NCBI RefSeq assembly: GCF_001625575.1 | Contig: NZ_AUXV01000007.1 | Span: forward strand, 186,001-250,000 | DNA from: Pseudoalteromonas luteoviolacea S2607 | GTDB lineage: Bacteria; Pseudomonadota; Gammaproteobacteria; Enterobacterales; Alteromonadaceae | Direction: 5' to 3' | DNA length: 64,000 nucleotides | Notes under the pieces: model-generated | Databases searched by the model: none | Told to the model about the DNA's origin: nothing | Seen by the model: only the letters and a program-made list of their open reading frames with translations | Shown: in pieces, positions 1 through 9,226 of the stretch | How the letters are laid out: every line of letters begins with the position of its first letter | How positions within the stretch are numbered: the first letter of the stretch is position 1 | Position numbers and translations under genes: made by a program

Positions 1-131
1 GTAGCGACTGATTCTGCAAAATCAATCTGTTGCACGCCTTCTTCCTTGAGTTCATTTGCGATGATTTTACGTTGGGTCACTGAAGGCTCGACGAGTAATA
101 TCGTCAGATCTGTGCTGAGTAAGTCGTTCAT
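1..131 (-). CDS. Receiver-domain (CheY-like) protein, 5' end only
   Basis: The gene reads off the left edge, so only the first 43 residues are visible. An ATG at 131 opens a frame whose beta-1 strand reads TILLVEPS, followed by a charged helix, which is how a response-regulator receiver domain begins. The acidic pair that normally follows beta-1 (DD or ED) is EP here, so one Mg-binding acid is missing. The phosphoacceptor and C-terminal domain lie outside the window, so the output function cannot be told. It lies 191 bases downstream of smrB on the same strand. Identification as a receiver domain is from pattern only. Confidence 0.6.
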   Translation of the reverse strand, partial: MNDLLSTDLTILLVEPSVTQRKIIANELKEEGVQQIDFAESVA

Positions 132-322
132 GTTTAACCTGAGGATAAAAACAGAATAAATGGTAATGTCAGCTTATTCTCATTGTGGTATCTGAGCAAA
201 AAGATACCTATACAAGAGAATGAGATTAGCTGTGTATGATTCAAAGCTAATATAGCGTATTTGTAAACAATAGGCTAGTTTCGTGTGATGTAGGGAGTGG
301 GGAAGTTAACTGATGTTAACTT

Positions 323-877
323 CTACCTACGAAACTCCAAATTTTGAGGAAGGTCGACTAGGATTAAAATTGCGCCTTTTCCTCCATATTCTAGCGGTGC
401 TTGATGCATTGCTAATATATCGGGATGCTGCACAAGGTAATGTGGCACTTTATGTTTCAAAATTCGTTCACCAATGCCATGTACGATACAGGCACAGCTT
501 ACGTGTTGCTTTTTACAAGCATGAATAAGTGCTGCGAGCTCATCTTTGGCGGTTTCTTTGTTCATGCCATGCATATCTAAAATGAGCTCTGGTGCATAAT
601 CACCGCGCCTCAATTGCTTTGCGAGATATTTATCTGCGCCGGGCCTAACGTAGTTAACGGTTCCATTTGTATCTATGTCTGGCACATACTCATCTGAAAA
701 ATAAAACTCAGCCTGATGCTGCTTCTTTTGTTCCGCGATCACCTCGCCTTTAAAGCGCGTTGCTTTACGCTCATGGACAACTGTATCTTGCTTAAGTTTT
801 TGGGTGCCGGAAATTGCTTCTCGGAATAGGTCAAAGTCATCAGAGGCCATAGTTACTTCAGGATAATCTCTAGTCAT
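323..877 (-). CDS. smrB: SmrB, ribosome-collision endonuclease (Smr domain)
   Basis: This 184-residue protein has the size and layout of E. coli SmrB (YfcN). A basic, KQDT-containing N-terminal hook is followed by a linker with YFSDE and NYVRPG, then a C-terminal Smr domain with the LDMHG motif (about residue 104) and the HGIGERILK loop. In E. coli SmrB binds collided ribosomes and cleaves the mRNA between them, feeding tmRNA rescue. It is divergent from prmB, the usual gammaproteobacterial arrangement with aroC next. The ATG at 877 is used; a second in-frame ATG at 850 (before ASDDFD) is possible, and neither has a strong ribosome-binding site. No catalytic motif appears lost. Confidence 0.93.
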   Translation of the reverse strand: MTRDYPEVTMASDDFDLFREAISGTQKLKQDTVVHERKATRFKGEVIAEQKKQHQAEFYFSDEYVPDIDTNGTVNYVRPGADKYLAKQLRRGDYAPELILDMHGMNKETAKDELAALIHACKKQHVSCACIVHGIGERILKHKVPHYLVQHPDILAMHQAPLEYGGKGAILILVDLPQNLEFRR

Positions 878-960
878 TCGTGCATTTTAAATAAAAAAAG
901 CATAAAAACCTAGCTTAAAAACCGCTACAATGCCGCTATATACAAAGTGTGAGAATAATC

Positions 961-1896
961 ATGAGTGAATTAGCAATAACTAACGAAATCGCTGAAGAGG
1001 CTTATCGTGACCTGGTAAGCATGCAGGATTGGTTACGCTGGACTACCAGTCAATTTGTCGCCAATGGACTTTTTTATGGTCATGGCACAGATAACCCTTG
1101 GGATGAGGCGGTAAATTTACTCTTACCTACGCTTAATTTACCTGTAGATGCGCCTAAAGAATTAATGCAATCAAGGCTCACAGGCACAGAGAAAAAGCGC
1201 TTAGTTGAAGTGATAAAAATGCGCATCGAACAACGCATCCCTGTACCGTATTTAACTAATCAAGCTTGGTTTGCGGGTATGCCGTTTTATGTTGATGAGC
1301 GCGTGTTGGTGCCCCGTTCTCCATTTGCTGAGTTGATCACCAAGCAATTTGAGCCGTGGGTTGAGTCACCGGATGAAGTAACACGCATTCTTGATATGTG
1401 TACTGGATCCGCTTGTATTGCCATTGCTCTAGCAAAACATTTCGAAAACGCACAAGTAGATGCCGTGGATATTTCTTTTGACGCATTGGCTGTAGCAGAA
1501 ATGAATATTCACGACCATATGATGGATGAGCGTGTATTTGCCATTCAATCAGACGTCTTTAGTGGTGTGCCAGGTCAAAAGTACGATTTAATCGTTGCTA
1601 ACCCACCCTATGTGGATGCGGAAGATATGGCTGATCTGCCTGAGGAGTTTCACCATGAACCCGAGTTAGGTCTTGCCTCGGGAGATGATGGCCTTGATGT
1701 AACACGTGTTTTATTAAGGGATGCCGCTGAGCACTTAACCGACAAAGGTATTCTATTTGTCGAGGTGGGTAATTCTATGGTACATATGGATGCATTGTAC
1801 CCAGGCGCGCCGTTCACTTGGCTAGAGTTTGAAAAAGGTGGCCTTGGTGTGTTTATGATAAGCAAAAAAGAGCTAGTTGCTTATTTTAACGATTAA
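961..1896 (+). CDS. prmB: PrmB, ribosomal protein uL3 glutamine methyltransferase
   Basis: This SAM-dependent class I methyltransferase modifies a glutamine of ribosomal protein L3 and helps 50S assembly. The N-terminal helical domain contains the [13 protein letters not shown] stretch. The Rossmann domain shows the SAM loop [13 protein letters not shown] and the catalytic NPPY tetrad at about residues 214-217, which binds the target glutamine amide. From the ATG at 961 the protein is 311 residues, close to E. coli PrmB. A GTG at 949 in the same frame would add four residues, but MSELAI fits the family start better. aroC follows 155 bases downstream on the same strand. PrmC is the alternative, but the length and N-domain favour PrmB. 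Confidence 0.93.
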   Translation: MSELAITNEIAEEAYRDLVSMQDWLRWTTSQFVANGLFYGHGTDNPWDEAVNLLLPTLNLPVDAPKELMQSRLTGTEKKRLVEVIKMRIEQRIPVPYLTNQAWFAGMPFYVDERVLVPRSPFAELITKQFEPWVESPDEVTRILDMCTGSACIAIALAKHFENAQVDAVDISFDALAVAEMNIHDHMMDERVFAIQSDVFSGVPGQKYDLIVANPPYVDAEDMADLPEEFHHEPELGLASGDDGLDVTRVLLRDAAEHLTDKGILFVEVGNSMVHMDALYPGAPFTWLEFEKGGLGVFMISKKELVAYFND

Positions 1897-2051
1897 TTTT
1901 TGCTGTGCTTTGCCTGTGTGAGTTATCACTGTTGTTGGCTTGGTGCGGCAGAAGTAAGTAGGCTATGAGATGCCTATTTTAGTAAGTTAGGCACAAATGT
2001 GTCTACATTGACTTTATGAGTCAAAACCGTAACGAGGAATGAGGAAAGTTA

Positions 2052-3152
2052 ATGGCAGGTAATAGCATAGGCCAAATATTTCGGGTCACGACCTTTGGTG
2101 AAAGCCACGGTACAGCGCTGGGTGGTGTTGTCGATGGTGTACCAGCTGGGCTAGAAATAACAGAGGCTGATCTACAGGTCGATTTAGACAGGCGAAAACC
2201 TGGGCAGAGTCGCTATACAACCCAGCGCCGTGAAGGTGATGAGATAAAGATCTTATCCGGGGTGTTTGAGGGTAAGACAACAGGTACAAGTATTGGCCTT
2301 TTAATCGAAAATACAGATCAACGCTCTAAAGATTACAGCAAAATTATGGATGTTTTTCGTCCTGGTCATGGTGATTATACGTATTGGCATAAGTATGGCC
2401 ACAGAGATTACCGTGGTGGTGGTCGCTCTTCTGCGCGTGAAACAGCGATTCGTGTCGCCGCAGGTGGTATTGCGAAGAAGTATTTGAAGCAAGTACATGG
2501 CATTGAAATTCATGCTTGTTTATCGCAACTAGGTCCAATTAAAGCCGAGTTATTTGATTGGTCTGAAGTAGAAAACAATGCATTTTTCTTCCCTGATCAG
2601 AGCAAGCTCGAAGCGCTTGACGAATACATGCGTGATTTAAAAAAACTAGGTGATTCGGTAGGCGCTAAGGTTAAAGTAGTTGCTAAGAATGTTCCTGTTG
2701 GCTTAGGGGAGCCTGTATTTGATAGATTGGATGCTGAGATTGCGCATTCACTTATGAGTATCAATGCTGTAAAAGGTGTTGAAATTGGCGACGGTTTTGA
2801 TGTAGTTGAGCAGAAGGGCTCTGAGCATCGAGATGAGCTGACTCCCGAGGGCTTTACGAGTAACCATGCAGGCGGTGTATTGGCTGGCATTTCTACTGGT
2901 CAAGATATCATCGCGTCAATCGCACTCAAACCAACATCAAGCATTACGGTGCCTGGACAAAGTATTAATACGTCAAATGAACCAGTTGAGATGATCACCA
3001 AAGGACGACATGACCCTTGTGTTGGGATCCGAGCTATTCCAATTGCAGAGGCGATGATGGCGATTACATTAATGGATCACTTACTGCGCCAGCGAGGGCA
3101 AAATCCACATGTAGATGTGCCTCATGGTCCAATCCCTGGGCAAGTTGGCTAG
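2052..3152 (+). CDS. aroC: Chorismate synthase
   Basis: AroC catalyses the last step of the shikimate pathway, turning EPSP into chorismate with reduced FMN as cofactor. The 366 residues match the family length and carry its signatures: TTFGESHG near the N-terminus, [17 protein letters not shown] in the FMN site, and SSITVPGQ followed by [12 protein letters not shown] near the C-terminus. The ATG at 2052 follows a GAGGAA/GAGGAAAG purine tract at good spacing. The gene ends at a strong hairpin shared with the convergent chitinase gene. Nothing is unusual. Confidence 0.98.
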   Translation: MAGNSIGQIFRVTTFGESHGTALGGVVDGVPAGLEITEADLQVDLDRRKPGQSRYTTQRREGDEIKILSGVFEGKTTGTSIGLLIENTDQRSKDYSKIMDVFRPGHGDYTYWHKYGHRDYRGGGRSSARETAIRVAAGGIAKKYLKQVHGIEIHACLSQLGPIKAELFDWSEVENNAFFFPDQSKLEALDEYMRDLKKLGDSVGAKVKVVAKNVPVGLGEPVFDRLDAEIAHSLMSINAVKGVEIGDGFDVVEQKGSEHRDELTPEGFTSNHAGGVLAGISTGQDIIASIALKPTSSITVPGQSINTSNEPVEMITKGRHDPCVGIRAIPIAEAMMAITLMDHLLRQRGQNPHVDVPHGPIPGQVG

Positions 3153-3153
3153 T

Positions 3154-3181
3154 AAAAAGGCACCTTAAGGGTGCCTTTTTT
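3154..3181. terminator. Bidirectional terminator between aroC and chitinase
   Basis: A GGCACC/GGTGCC stem (3159-3164 with 3170-3175) is flanked by five As on the left and a T run on the right. It sits between the stop codons of two convergent genes and would work as a rho-independent terminator from either side. Confidence 0.85.
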
Positions 3182-3203
3182 AGATCTCAGGTAACTGAAT
3201 TCC

Positions 3204-5750
3204 TTAGTTACCTTGGTTCATTTGTGTCAGTTTGTCGCCAATTGGTTTTGAGAAGTTATAGCCGTCATATTTATCCCAATTAATCGACCAAGTCATTACA
3301 CCACCAAATTTAGGATAGTTGAAGGCCGGCTTGATTGTACCGCAGCTTAATCCTTTAGTTAGGCAATCCAGTGCAGCGATAATATTGGCAGTGGGTGCTT
3401 GTCCTGAGTTTGCTGATTTAGGTCCTGAAGGAAGACCGATAGCAACTTGATCATCTCTAAGAGGCGCAAAGCGCGTGCCATTGGCTAGATCAAACCCTTC
3501 GACAAGCATTTTGGCATGGGCAACCATCATATTGACAGACCCTTCTGGCGCGCTACCCGGCTCATAAGGATTGGGTAAGCCGCCATTGTTGTAAAGTTGT
3601 ACGTGAAGTAAATCTAGCGTATCACGCAGTGCATCTATAACAGGGATGTAGGCGCCCCAAATACCTGAATAAGCTATCATACCACCATGAACATAAGGGT
3701 GCTCCGGAGCCATAGTTAGGACCATGTTCCCTCCCATATTTTGTTCAATTTGCTTGATTGCACGAGGTAAACGGGCTTGGATTTGAGAGCCATGGAGCAA
3801 GTTTGAACCACTTTCTAGGTCAATATCTAACCCATCAAAACCCCATTCTTGGATAATATTGGTTAAGCTGGAGACAAAGTTTGCTTCATCAGCATCTGTA
3901 TTCAAAGTAATAGTACCTTCCGCACCACCTAGACTCAGCACAAATACTTTGCCTTGAGCCTGAAGGGCTTTCATATCAGCTTTGAATTGCACAGGGTCGA
4001 TAGGAGGGCAGTTAGAGCGGATGTCTTTTTCAAAAGGCTTGAAATGTACAGTTCCGTCCGAGTTTCGGTCATTCTCAGCAAACGCGATATCAATAATATC
4101 CCAAGCTGGAGAGATCTCTGCCAGTGGAATAGGACAACCTGCTGGGTTCACAAAATTATGCCAGTAACCTATGAGTTTGTGCGTCTTGCCAATTGGCTTA
4201 TCGATTACATTCACTGTTGAACCTGCACTGGTTGCTTGATTGCCTGCGCTATCTTTGGCTACGGCAGTTAAGGTGTGTGAACCTATCGCAGCTGCAGTAT
4301 ATGACCAAGTGTATGGAGCGGTTGTATCACTTCCAAGCAGAGTACCATTCGCATAGAAGCTCACATTTGCAATTGAACCAGTGAGAGCTTGTGCATCAGC
4401 AGCCATGTTGATGGTGCTGCCAACGGTGAATTGAGTACCAGAAGTTGGTTGAACTAAATCAACGACGACAGGCTTATCTGTGACGTTGACAAAAATTTGT
4501 TCAGTGCTTTCGTTCCCTTCATTGTCAATTGCAATTGCCAAGAGGGTGACGGCTCCAAGCTTTGTCGGCTGCCAGTTGGTACTACCATTACCGTTGTTGA
4601 AACTTGCAAGTAGTGTCTGATCGGCGAGGATATCCAATTGCGTCACTGTCCCATCGGCATCACTCGCACTGACAGAAACATCAGTACTTTGGCCTAACAA
4701 GACAGTGCTATTTGCACTTGGCGAATTGAAAGTTATGACAGGCGCGATAGCGCAAATACCAAGGTCCGTCCATGCATCTTGCCAGTGTTGCCCAACGCCT
4801 GGTTCGTAAGCCCATTGAGCATTAGAGCTACACCAGCCACCGACATCACAGCGGTACTTATGATTGTTGTGACTAACCAGCTCACCATTTTGATAAGTTG
4901 TGCCAGCTTTATATGATTTCAAGCCTACGCATCCACCTTGGCTTGGTGCAGCGACCTTAATTTGCGAAACCACATTACTGCTGGCAGATTGATTGTCAGT
5001 AGCTGTGACCTTAACCTGTACTTGACCTGAAATATCACTTATCCAGTTGTAATCAACGGTACCATCTGTAAATGAGGCCACTTGTGTATCATTTATAAAT
5101 ACGGTTGCGCTAGTCACTGTACCATTGGCGTCTGTTGCTACAGCTCGAATATTGACCGTGTCGCCAAGAGTGAACTGGCTGTTATTGGTTGGCGAGACCA
5201 GATCTATCGCTGGCGGGGTATTGGTAGTACCGTCTTGCACACTGACTGTGACTTTGCTTTGTGTGCTCTGCGCCCCTTGGTTGTCAGTTGCGATTGCAGC
5301 AATAATATGAGGACCAGTTTGTGCTACCCAGTTTGCTTGATAGGGGGCTTGATTGTCGAAACCTACTGACACGTCATCAACAAAGAATTCAACTTGGGCT
5401 ATTACACCATCTGAATCCGTTGCATTTGCAGATAGGACAACGCTGTCATTTGGGGTGAAAACACTTCCTTCGGTGGGAGTCAACAAAGTCACCACTGGGC
5501 TTTGATTTCCACCACACGCACCAAGGCTTTTCCATACTTTGTAGTTACCAGAATTTTGTTGAGGGTTTTCATTTTGGCTGTACCAACGTGCCTCAAAAGC
5601 GTTATTTTGGTGTTGGACTTGATCGCCTGCACGATATACTTGAGACTGCTGCCATGCCGTGAGGTTGGTGCAATCGGCGGCAAATAGATGCATGCTCGAC
5701 ATGAGTATGGCACTACCGCTCAGCAAATAACTCAATTTGCTCTTTTTCAT
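3204..5750 (-). CDS. Secreted modular GH18 chitinase (CBM-Ig-Ig-CBM-Ig-Ig-GH18)
   Basis: This 848-residue exported chitinase hydrolyses chitin outside the cell. A Sec signal peptide covers about residues 1-24, ending in LFA-AD. Next come a CBM5/12-type chitin-binding module (about 25-73, with W, YRAGD and FEARWYS), two Ig-like repeats, a second Cys-rich chitin-binding module (about 270-335, with KYRC, WCSS and W..AWTDLG), two more Ig-like repeats, and the GH18 barrel from about 525. The barrel carries SLGG and the catalytic DGLDIDLE, with the acid Glu at about residue 646, so it should be active. The start at 5750 is chosen because AAGGAG lies just upstream and the signal peptide begins there; the open frame extends 40 residues further but without signal-like sequence. 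Confidence 0.93.
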   Translation of the reverse strand: MKKSKLSYLLSGSAILMSSMHLFAADCTNLTAWQQSQVYRAGDQVQHQNNAFEARWYSQNENPQQNSGNYKVWKSLGACGGNQSPVVTLLTPTEGSVFTPNDSVVLSANATDSDGVIAQVEFFVDDVSVGFDNQAPYQANWVAQTGPHIIAAIATDNQGAQSTQSKVTVSVQDGTTNTPPAIDLVSPTNNSQFTLGDTVNIRAVATDANGTVTSATVFINDTQVASFTDGTVDYNWISDISGQVQVKVTATDNQSASSNVVSQIKVAAPSQGGCVGLKSYKAGTTYQNGELVSHNNHKYRCDVGGWCSSNAQWAYEPGVGQHWQDAWTDLGICAIAPVITFNSPSANSTVLLGQSTDVSVSASDADGTVTQLDILADQTLLASFNNGNGSTNWQPTKLGAVTLLAIAIDNEGNESTEQIFVNVTDKPVVVDLVQPTSGTQFTVGSTINMAADAQALTGSIANVSFYANGTLLGSDTTAPYTWSYTAAAIGSHTLTAVAKDSAGNQATSAGSTVNVIDKPIGKTHKLIGYWHNFVNPAGCPIPLAEISPAWDIIDIAFAENDRNSDGTVHFKPFEKDIRSNCPPIDPVQFKADMKALQAQGKVFVLSLGGAEGTITLNTDADEANFVSSLTNIIQEWGFDGLDIDLESGSNLLHGSQIQARLPRAIKQIEQNMGGNMVLTMAPEHPYVHGGMIAYSGIWGAYIPVIDALRDTLDLLHVQLYNNGGLPNPYEPGSAPEGSVNMMVAHAKMLVEGFDLANGTRFAPLRDDQVAIGLPSGPKSANSGQAPTANIIAALDCLTKGLSCGTIKPAFNYPKFGGVMTWSINWDKYDGYNFSKPIGDKLTQMNQGN

Positions 5751-5850
5751 TGTTTTTCTCCTTACATGTTGTATGTTTTGTGAACAAAACGTATCCAGCA
5801 TAGAACTATGTGAAGGGTTAATCAATGGCTTTTTGCGGTATAAAGGGACA

Positions 5851-5868
5851 GCCTTGCCTGAGCAAGGC
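5851..5868. other. Short perfect hairpin between mscS-like gene and chitinase
   Basis: A 7-bp perfect stem (GCCTTGC / GCAAGGC) with a 4-base loop lies 14 bases past the stop of the mscS-like gene. No T run follows on the minus strand, so it is at best a weak terminator. It could also stabilise the mscS mRNA end. Confidence 0.4.
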
Positions 5869-5882
5869 AATTAAGAATGGTA

Positions 5883-6722
5883 TTATCTTGGCGTTCGTTG
5901 ATCTGACTTTATAGTGACCACACGTTGCGGGAAAGGTATTTCAATCTGTGCATTTTTAATCCCTGCATAAATAGCCATATTAATATTGAGCTTATTCTCA
6001 ATTAATTCTGTGGTAGGAGTCCAATAGCGGTAGCTAATCACAATGGCGCTGTCAGAAAAAGACTCAATGCCCACTTGAGGAAGGGGGTCGTTTGCCACGT
6101 ATTCTTCGTTTTGCAAGATAGACCGAATTATTTCAATCGCTTTATCAGCGGGTGCGTCATACGCGATACCAATTTCGCCTTCAATGTGCGAAAAGTTAAA
6201 TGAGTTATGCAGCACCTCTCCAATGATGTGCTTATTAGGCACCGTAATTTCAACTTTTTGCTCGTTAACTAAAATGGTGTAACCCAACTCTATTGACTTT
6301 ACTTGACCACTAACATTCTTGACACTGATCGTATCCCCAACCACAAAGGGCCGAGTGGCAATAAGTGCAAGACCTGCGCCGTAGTTAGAGAGCATCCCTT
6401 GTACAGCCAAACCTGCGCCTAAAGAAGCTGCACCAATGGCTGCAACAAAGGGGGTGACACTAATTCCCACTTTGCCTAAAGCAATGATTATGAACATACC
6501 GACAACCAACACTTTAACAACGTTAGCAACGAAGTTTGTCAGGGTGACGTCTATGTTATGTTTAAGCATTAAGCGGCGTGTGGTGTCTGCAAGCTTTTTA
6601 GACAACCATAACCCTATGATGAGAATGACTACAGCGCCCAGTAATTGCATACTGTAGTTAAGTAAATAATCTCTAATGAGATCGTAATACTTTTCAAATT
6701 GGGCGATTTCTTGCTCGATCAA
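5883..6722 (-). CDS. MscS-type small-conductance mechanosensitive channel
   Basis: This 279-residue membrane channel is about the length of E. coli MscS (286). Two transmembrane helices at roughly 25-45 and 60-82 precede the pore helix TM3, which is rich in Gly and Ala (AAIGAASLGAGLAVQG), and the PFVVGD transition into the cytoplasmic beta domain. The channel opens under membrane tension to release solutes on osmotic downshock. The start is a TTG at 6722 with AAGGAG six bases upstream, which settles the choice. It lies 32 bases behind the lrgB-like gene on the same strand, so it may share its transcript. E. coli YnaI or YbdG are other family members, but the size fits MscS itself. Confidence 0.92.
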   Translation of the reverse strand: MIEQEIAQFEKYYDLIRDYLLNYSMQLLGAVVILIIGLWLSKKLADTTRRLMLKHNIDVTLTNFVANVVKVLVVGMFIIIALGKVGISVTPFVAAIGAASLGAGLAVQGMLSNYGAGLALIATRPFVVGDTISVKNVSGQVKSIELGYTILVNEQKVEITVPNKHIIGEVLHNSFNFSHIEGEIGIAYDAPADKAIEIIRSILQNEEYVANDPLPQVGIESFSDSAIVISYRYWTPTTELIENKLNINMAIYAGIKNAQIEIPFPQRVVTIKSDQRTPR

Positions 6723-6754
6723 GTTTGACTCCTTGTAATGCTGTGAGTGTTTTC

Positions 6755-7444
6755 TTATCTGCTTAAGCTACTGAGTATAGTAAACAATATCGGCACCCAA
6801 AAAGCACTTATAATTGCGCTAATAATCATTGCTGCGGAAGCAAAAGCACCGGCTTGAGGGTGATATTCCATGGCGGTTGCTGTGCCAATTGCATGGCAGC
6901 TTACACCCAGTGCGATACCTTTTGCTTGAGGTTGCTTAATGTTGCATGCCTGCAACAAACCTAATCCAAAGACACTACCAAATATACCAATTAAAATAAC
7001 CATCGCGGCGGCAATACTTGGAATTCCACCGATCATATCGGTGATCAGGAGCGTCACGGGCGTTGTGACCGAAAGAGCCATAAGTGATGCGGTTAGGCTG
7101 GGTCCAGCGCCAAGTAGTATGCAAAGTATATATGCAACACTAGTCGAAAGGGTGATACCAATAAACGCACAGACAATGAGTAGCCATAAAGTCGGGCGAA
7201 TAGCGTTGTACTGCGTGTACAAAGGGTATGCAAGCGCGACGATTGCTGGTTCCAGCAATATGTTGATAGGCATACTGGCAAGGTAATAATCGTAGTAATT
7301 TACACCACCTACCAGCAGTAGGCCTGCGATGATTAAAATACTAAGTAACACAGGGTTGAATAGAGCAAATGGCCTTTTATTGTATAAGTTGCGAATAACT
7401 ATAAACAGGCTGAGTGTTGCAAGGCATACAATAAGGCTAATCAC
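6755..7444 (-). CDS. LrgB/YohK family membrane protein
   Basis: This roughly 229-residue polytopic protein has about seven hydrophobic segments and the LrgB signatures PFALFNPVLLS near the N-terminus, LEPAIVALAYPLY, SVTTPVTLLI and SCHAIGTATAM. LrgB works with LrgA. The pair was first linked to murein hydrolase control and holin-like activity, and related proteins (B. subtilis PftAB, plant PLGG1) carry small carboxylates such as pyruvate or glycolate. A GTG at 7444 overlaps the lrgA stop by eight bases, follows an AAGGGC tract, and aligns with the YohK start. A TTG at 7465 would give 236 residues and a longer overlap. Confidence 0.88.
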   Translation of the reverse strand: MISLIVCLATLSLFIVIRNLYNKRPFALFNPVLLSILIIAGLLLVGGVNYYDYYLASMPINILLEPAIVALAYPLYTQYNAIRPTLWLLIVCAFIGITLSTSVAYILCILLGAGPSLTASLMALSVTTPVTLLITDMIGGIPSIAAAMVILIGIFGSVFGLGLLQACNIKQPQAKGIALGVSCHAIGTATAMEYHPQAGAFASAAMIISAIISAFWVPILFTILSSLSR

Positions 7445-7817
7445 GATATCGCCCTTTGCTGGCAAATTTACCGACCGCGAGGATGGCTGCGGTGGGTAGG
7501 CAAACTAAGAGTATCGCAATGAGTAAGACGTTTCCTGCGAGCAAATTGAGATAGTTAATCACACCGACTCCCACAGGAATAAAGAAAAATGCAAGGTAGG
7601 CTATGAGTAGTTGGCAGGCGGACTTGACCCAATCTACGTGAATAATCCGACCTTGTAAGAGTGTAAATAACAATAACATACCTAGTAATGGGGCTGGTAT
7701 AGGGAGTGCACCTAACGCCACAATCATCCTTGCAGAACAAAGACATATGACTACCATTAAAACGCCAAAAATAAATTGGGTCAGGCGTGTTAAAACGACT
7801 TTTACTTTTAGAGTCAC
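7437..7817 (-). CDS. LrgA/CidA/YohJ family membrane protein
   Basis: This 126-residue protein with about four transmembrane helices has the LrgA/CidA family core PIPAPLLGMLLLF and the FFFIPVGVGVINY segment. It is the partner of the overlapping LrgB-like protein, and the two probably form one transport or holin-like complex. The start is a GTG at 7817; no better ATG is in frame, and a GGAA lies about ten bases upstream. It begins 19 bases after the stop of the crotonase gene on the same strand, so co-transcription is likely. No LytTR or LysR-type regulator is adjacent. Confidence 0.88.
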   Translation of the reverse strand: MTLKVKVVLTRLTQFIFGVLMVVICLCSARMIVALGALPIPAPLLGMLLLFTLLQGRIIHVDWVKSACQLLIAYLAFFFIPVGVGVINYLNLLAGNVLLIAILLVCLPTAAILAVGKFASKGRYRD

Positions 7818-7836
7818 TCAATAAATTCCATTTAAA

Positions 7837-8634
7837 TTACTTCCACTTTCCTCGTTGGCTGTAAGCACGAAACTCACTGCCTTTTACCCCGTTCTTCATC
7901 GCAATCCGCGTATTTTTTGAAACGAGTAATTTTATTTGATACCAAGTCTCTTTCCAAAGTAATGCTCTGGAAGGGGATTGGTATGTTTGGTTGTATAACA
8001 ATTTGATGGCAGCCAGTGCGTCTGGTGAGTGCTGATTGAGTGAGGCGATATGCTTCGTTATATATTCTCTGGGATTGTCATCAATGGCTGTAATTAACCC
8101 CATCTCTTTGGCCGTAAGCGCATTGATACGCTGAGCTTCAAAGGCCAATTTAAGGCTATGATCTTGCCTCAAGTAGCTGGGTAAAATCACACTGGTTCCC
8201 ATATCTGGGCAAAGCCCCCAGCGAGATTCCATAATAGCAAACTGGGTATCGGGTGTTGCGATTCTGAAGTCCGTACCTAACGCTATATGCAAACCACCGC
8301 CCAAGCAATTACCTTGTATTGCGGCGTAAACTGGTATAGGTAACGTACGCCAGCCCAGCACAACGCGTTGCACGAGGTTTTGGTTGCCGGGAAGTAGCTT
8401 GAATAGCAACTTTATGATTTGCATAGGGTGTTGCATAACACTTTGAACATCTAACCCAGCACAGAAATGTTGACCGTCTCCATGCAAAATTACAGCGCGT
8501 ATCTGGCGGTTTTTTCTAATTTCCCTAATAATGTTATCCAGTGATTGGAACATATTGAGTGTTAAAGCATTTTGTTTGTTCGGGCGCGATAGCGTCACAT
8601 TTGCAACGTCGTGGTGTACGTCAAAAGTTATCAT
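7837..8634 (-). CDS. Crotonase-family (enoyl-CoA hydratase/isomerase-like) protein
   Basis: This 265-residue protein has the crotonase oxyanion-hole segments HFCAGLD (about residue 60) and QGNCLGGGLHIAL (about 110). Classical hydratases use two glutamates. Here the first position, after GGG, is a His, whereas an E in MESRWG and a D in CPDMG are present, matching the second Glu and the third acid of dienoyl-CoA isomerases. The reaction is therefore not certain: hydratase activity of the classical kind is unlikely and isomerase activity is possible. The ATG at 8634, preceded by AGGA, is preferred to a TTG two codons earlier. It leads a tight same-strand run with lrgA, lrgB and the mscS-like gene. 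Confidence 0.88.
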   Translation of the reverse strand: MITFDVHHDVANVTLSRPNKQNALTLNMFQSLDNIIREIRKNRQIRAVILHGDGQHFCAGLDVQSVMQHPMQIIKLLFKLLPGNQNLVQRVVLGWRTLPIPVYAAIQGNCLGGGLHIALGTDFRIATPDTQFAIMESRWGLCPDMGTSVILPSYLRQDHSLKLAFEAQRINALTAKEMGLITAIDDNPREYITKHIASLNQHSPDALAAIKLLYNQTYQSPSRALLWKETWYQIKLLVSKNTRIAMKNGVKGSEFRAYSQRGKWK

Positions 8635-8884
8635 AACCAATCCTGCAGTTTTTGTTATTTTGATTGCACTGGGTAGAGCTTTTACTCAATCTTGCTACAT
8701 AGATAAATGGTATTCAAGCAGATATTCATTGTTATTATTTGTTTACCTTATGCTCAGATTAGCATTTTTTGGGCTCGAGATTGCACTTTGGCGTTAAAAT
8801 TATTTAATACACCGGATCCTTGTGGAAAATGAAATTGTGGTTTTGATATGATTAATATATTAATAAATTTTTGGAGTTGAGTTT

Positions 8885-9199
8885 ATGTCGGCGAGACTTA
8901 GCAGCATAGAAGACGTGACACATCAGGCATATGATATTTTTCTGGAGCTAGCACCTGAAAACTTATCTCAAGAAGACATTGACTTATTTAATGAGCATCG
9001 AGAAGAATACGGCTTTATTGAAGAAAGTGACATTGATGATAGCTGGGAGACTATCGTTGCTTTTGAACAAGAAGCCGAACGTGAGCATTTTGTACAAGTC
9101 ATCATTGGTATTGAGTTTGAAGACAGTGATGAGGTTTTTGCAAAAGTGCTTATTAGCCGTGACTTAGACGCGCCATTTTGCCACGTTGTGTGGAAGTAA
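8885..9199 (+). CDS. YciU/HI1450 family putative dsDNA mimic (DUF440)
   Basis: This very acidic 104-residue protein matches the YciU/HI1450 family in size and motifs: QAYDIFLELAPENL near the N-terminus, an acid-rich middle, VQVIIGIE, and a C-terminal VFAKVLISRDLDAPFCHVVW. HI1450 was described structurally as a possible double-stranded-DNA mimic because of its surface charge, and the cellular partner is unsettled. GGAG lies about eight bases before the ATG. It is divergent from the crotonase gene, and the next gene, for an outer-membrane protein, starts 27 bases after its stop. Confidence 0.85.
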   Translation: MSARLSSIEDVTHQAYDIFLELAPENLSQEDIDLFNEHREEYGFIEESDIDDSWETIVAFEQEAEREHFVQVIIGIEFEDSDEVFAKVLISRDLDAPFCHVVWK

Positions 9200-9226
9200 A
9201 AGTAATTATAAAGAGAAGTTCGTTTA

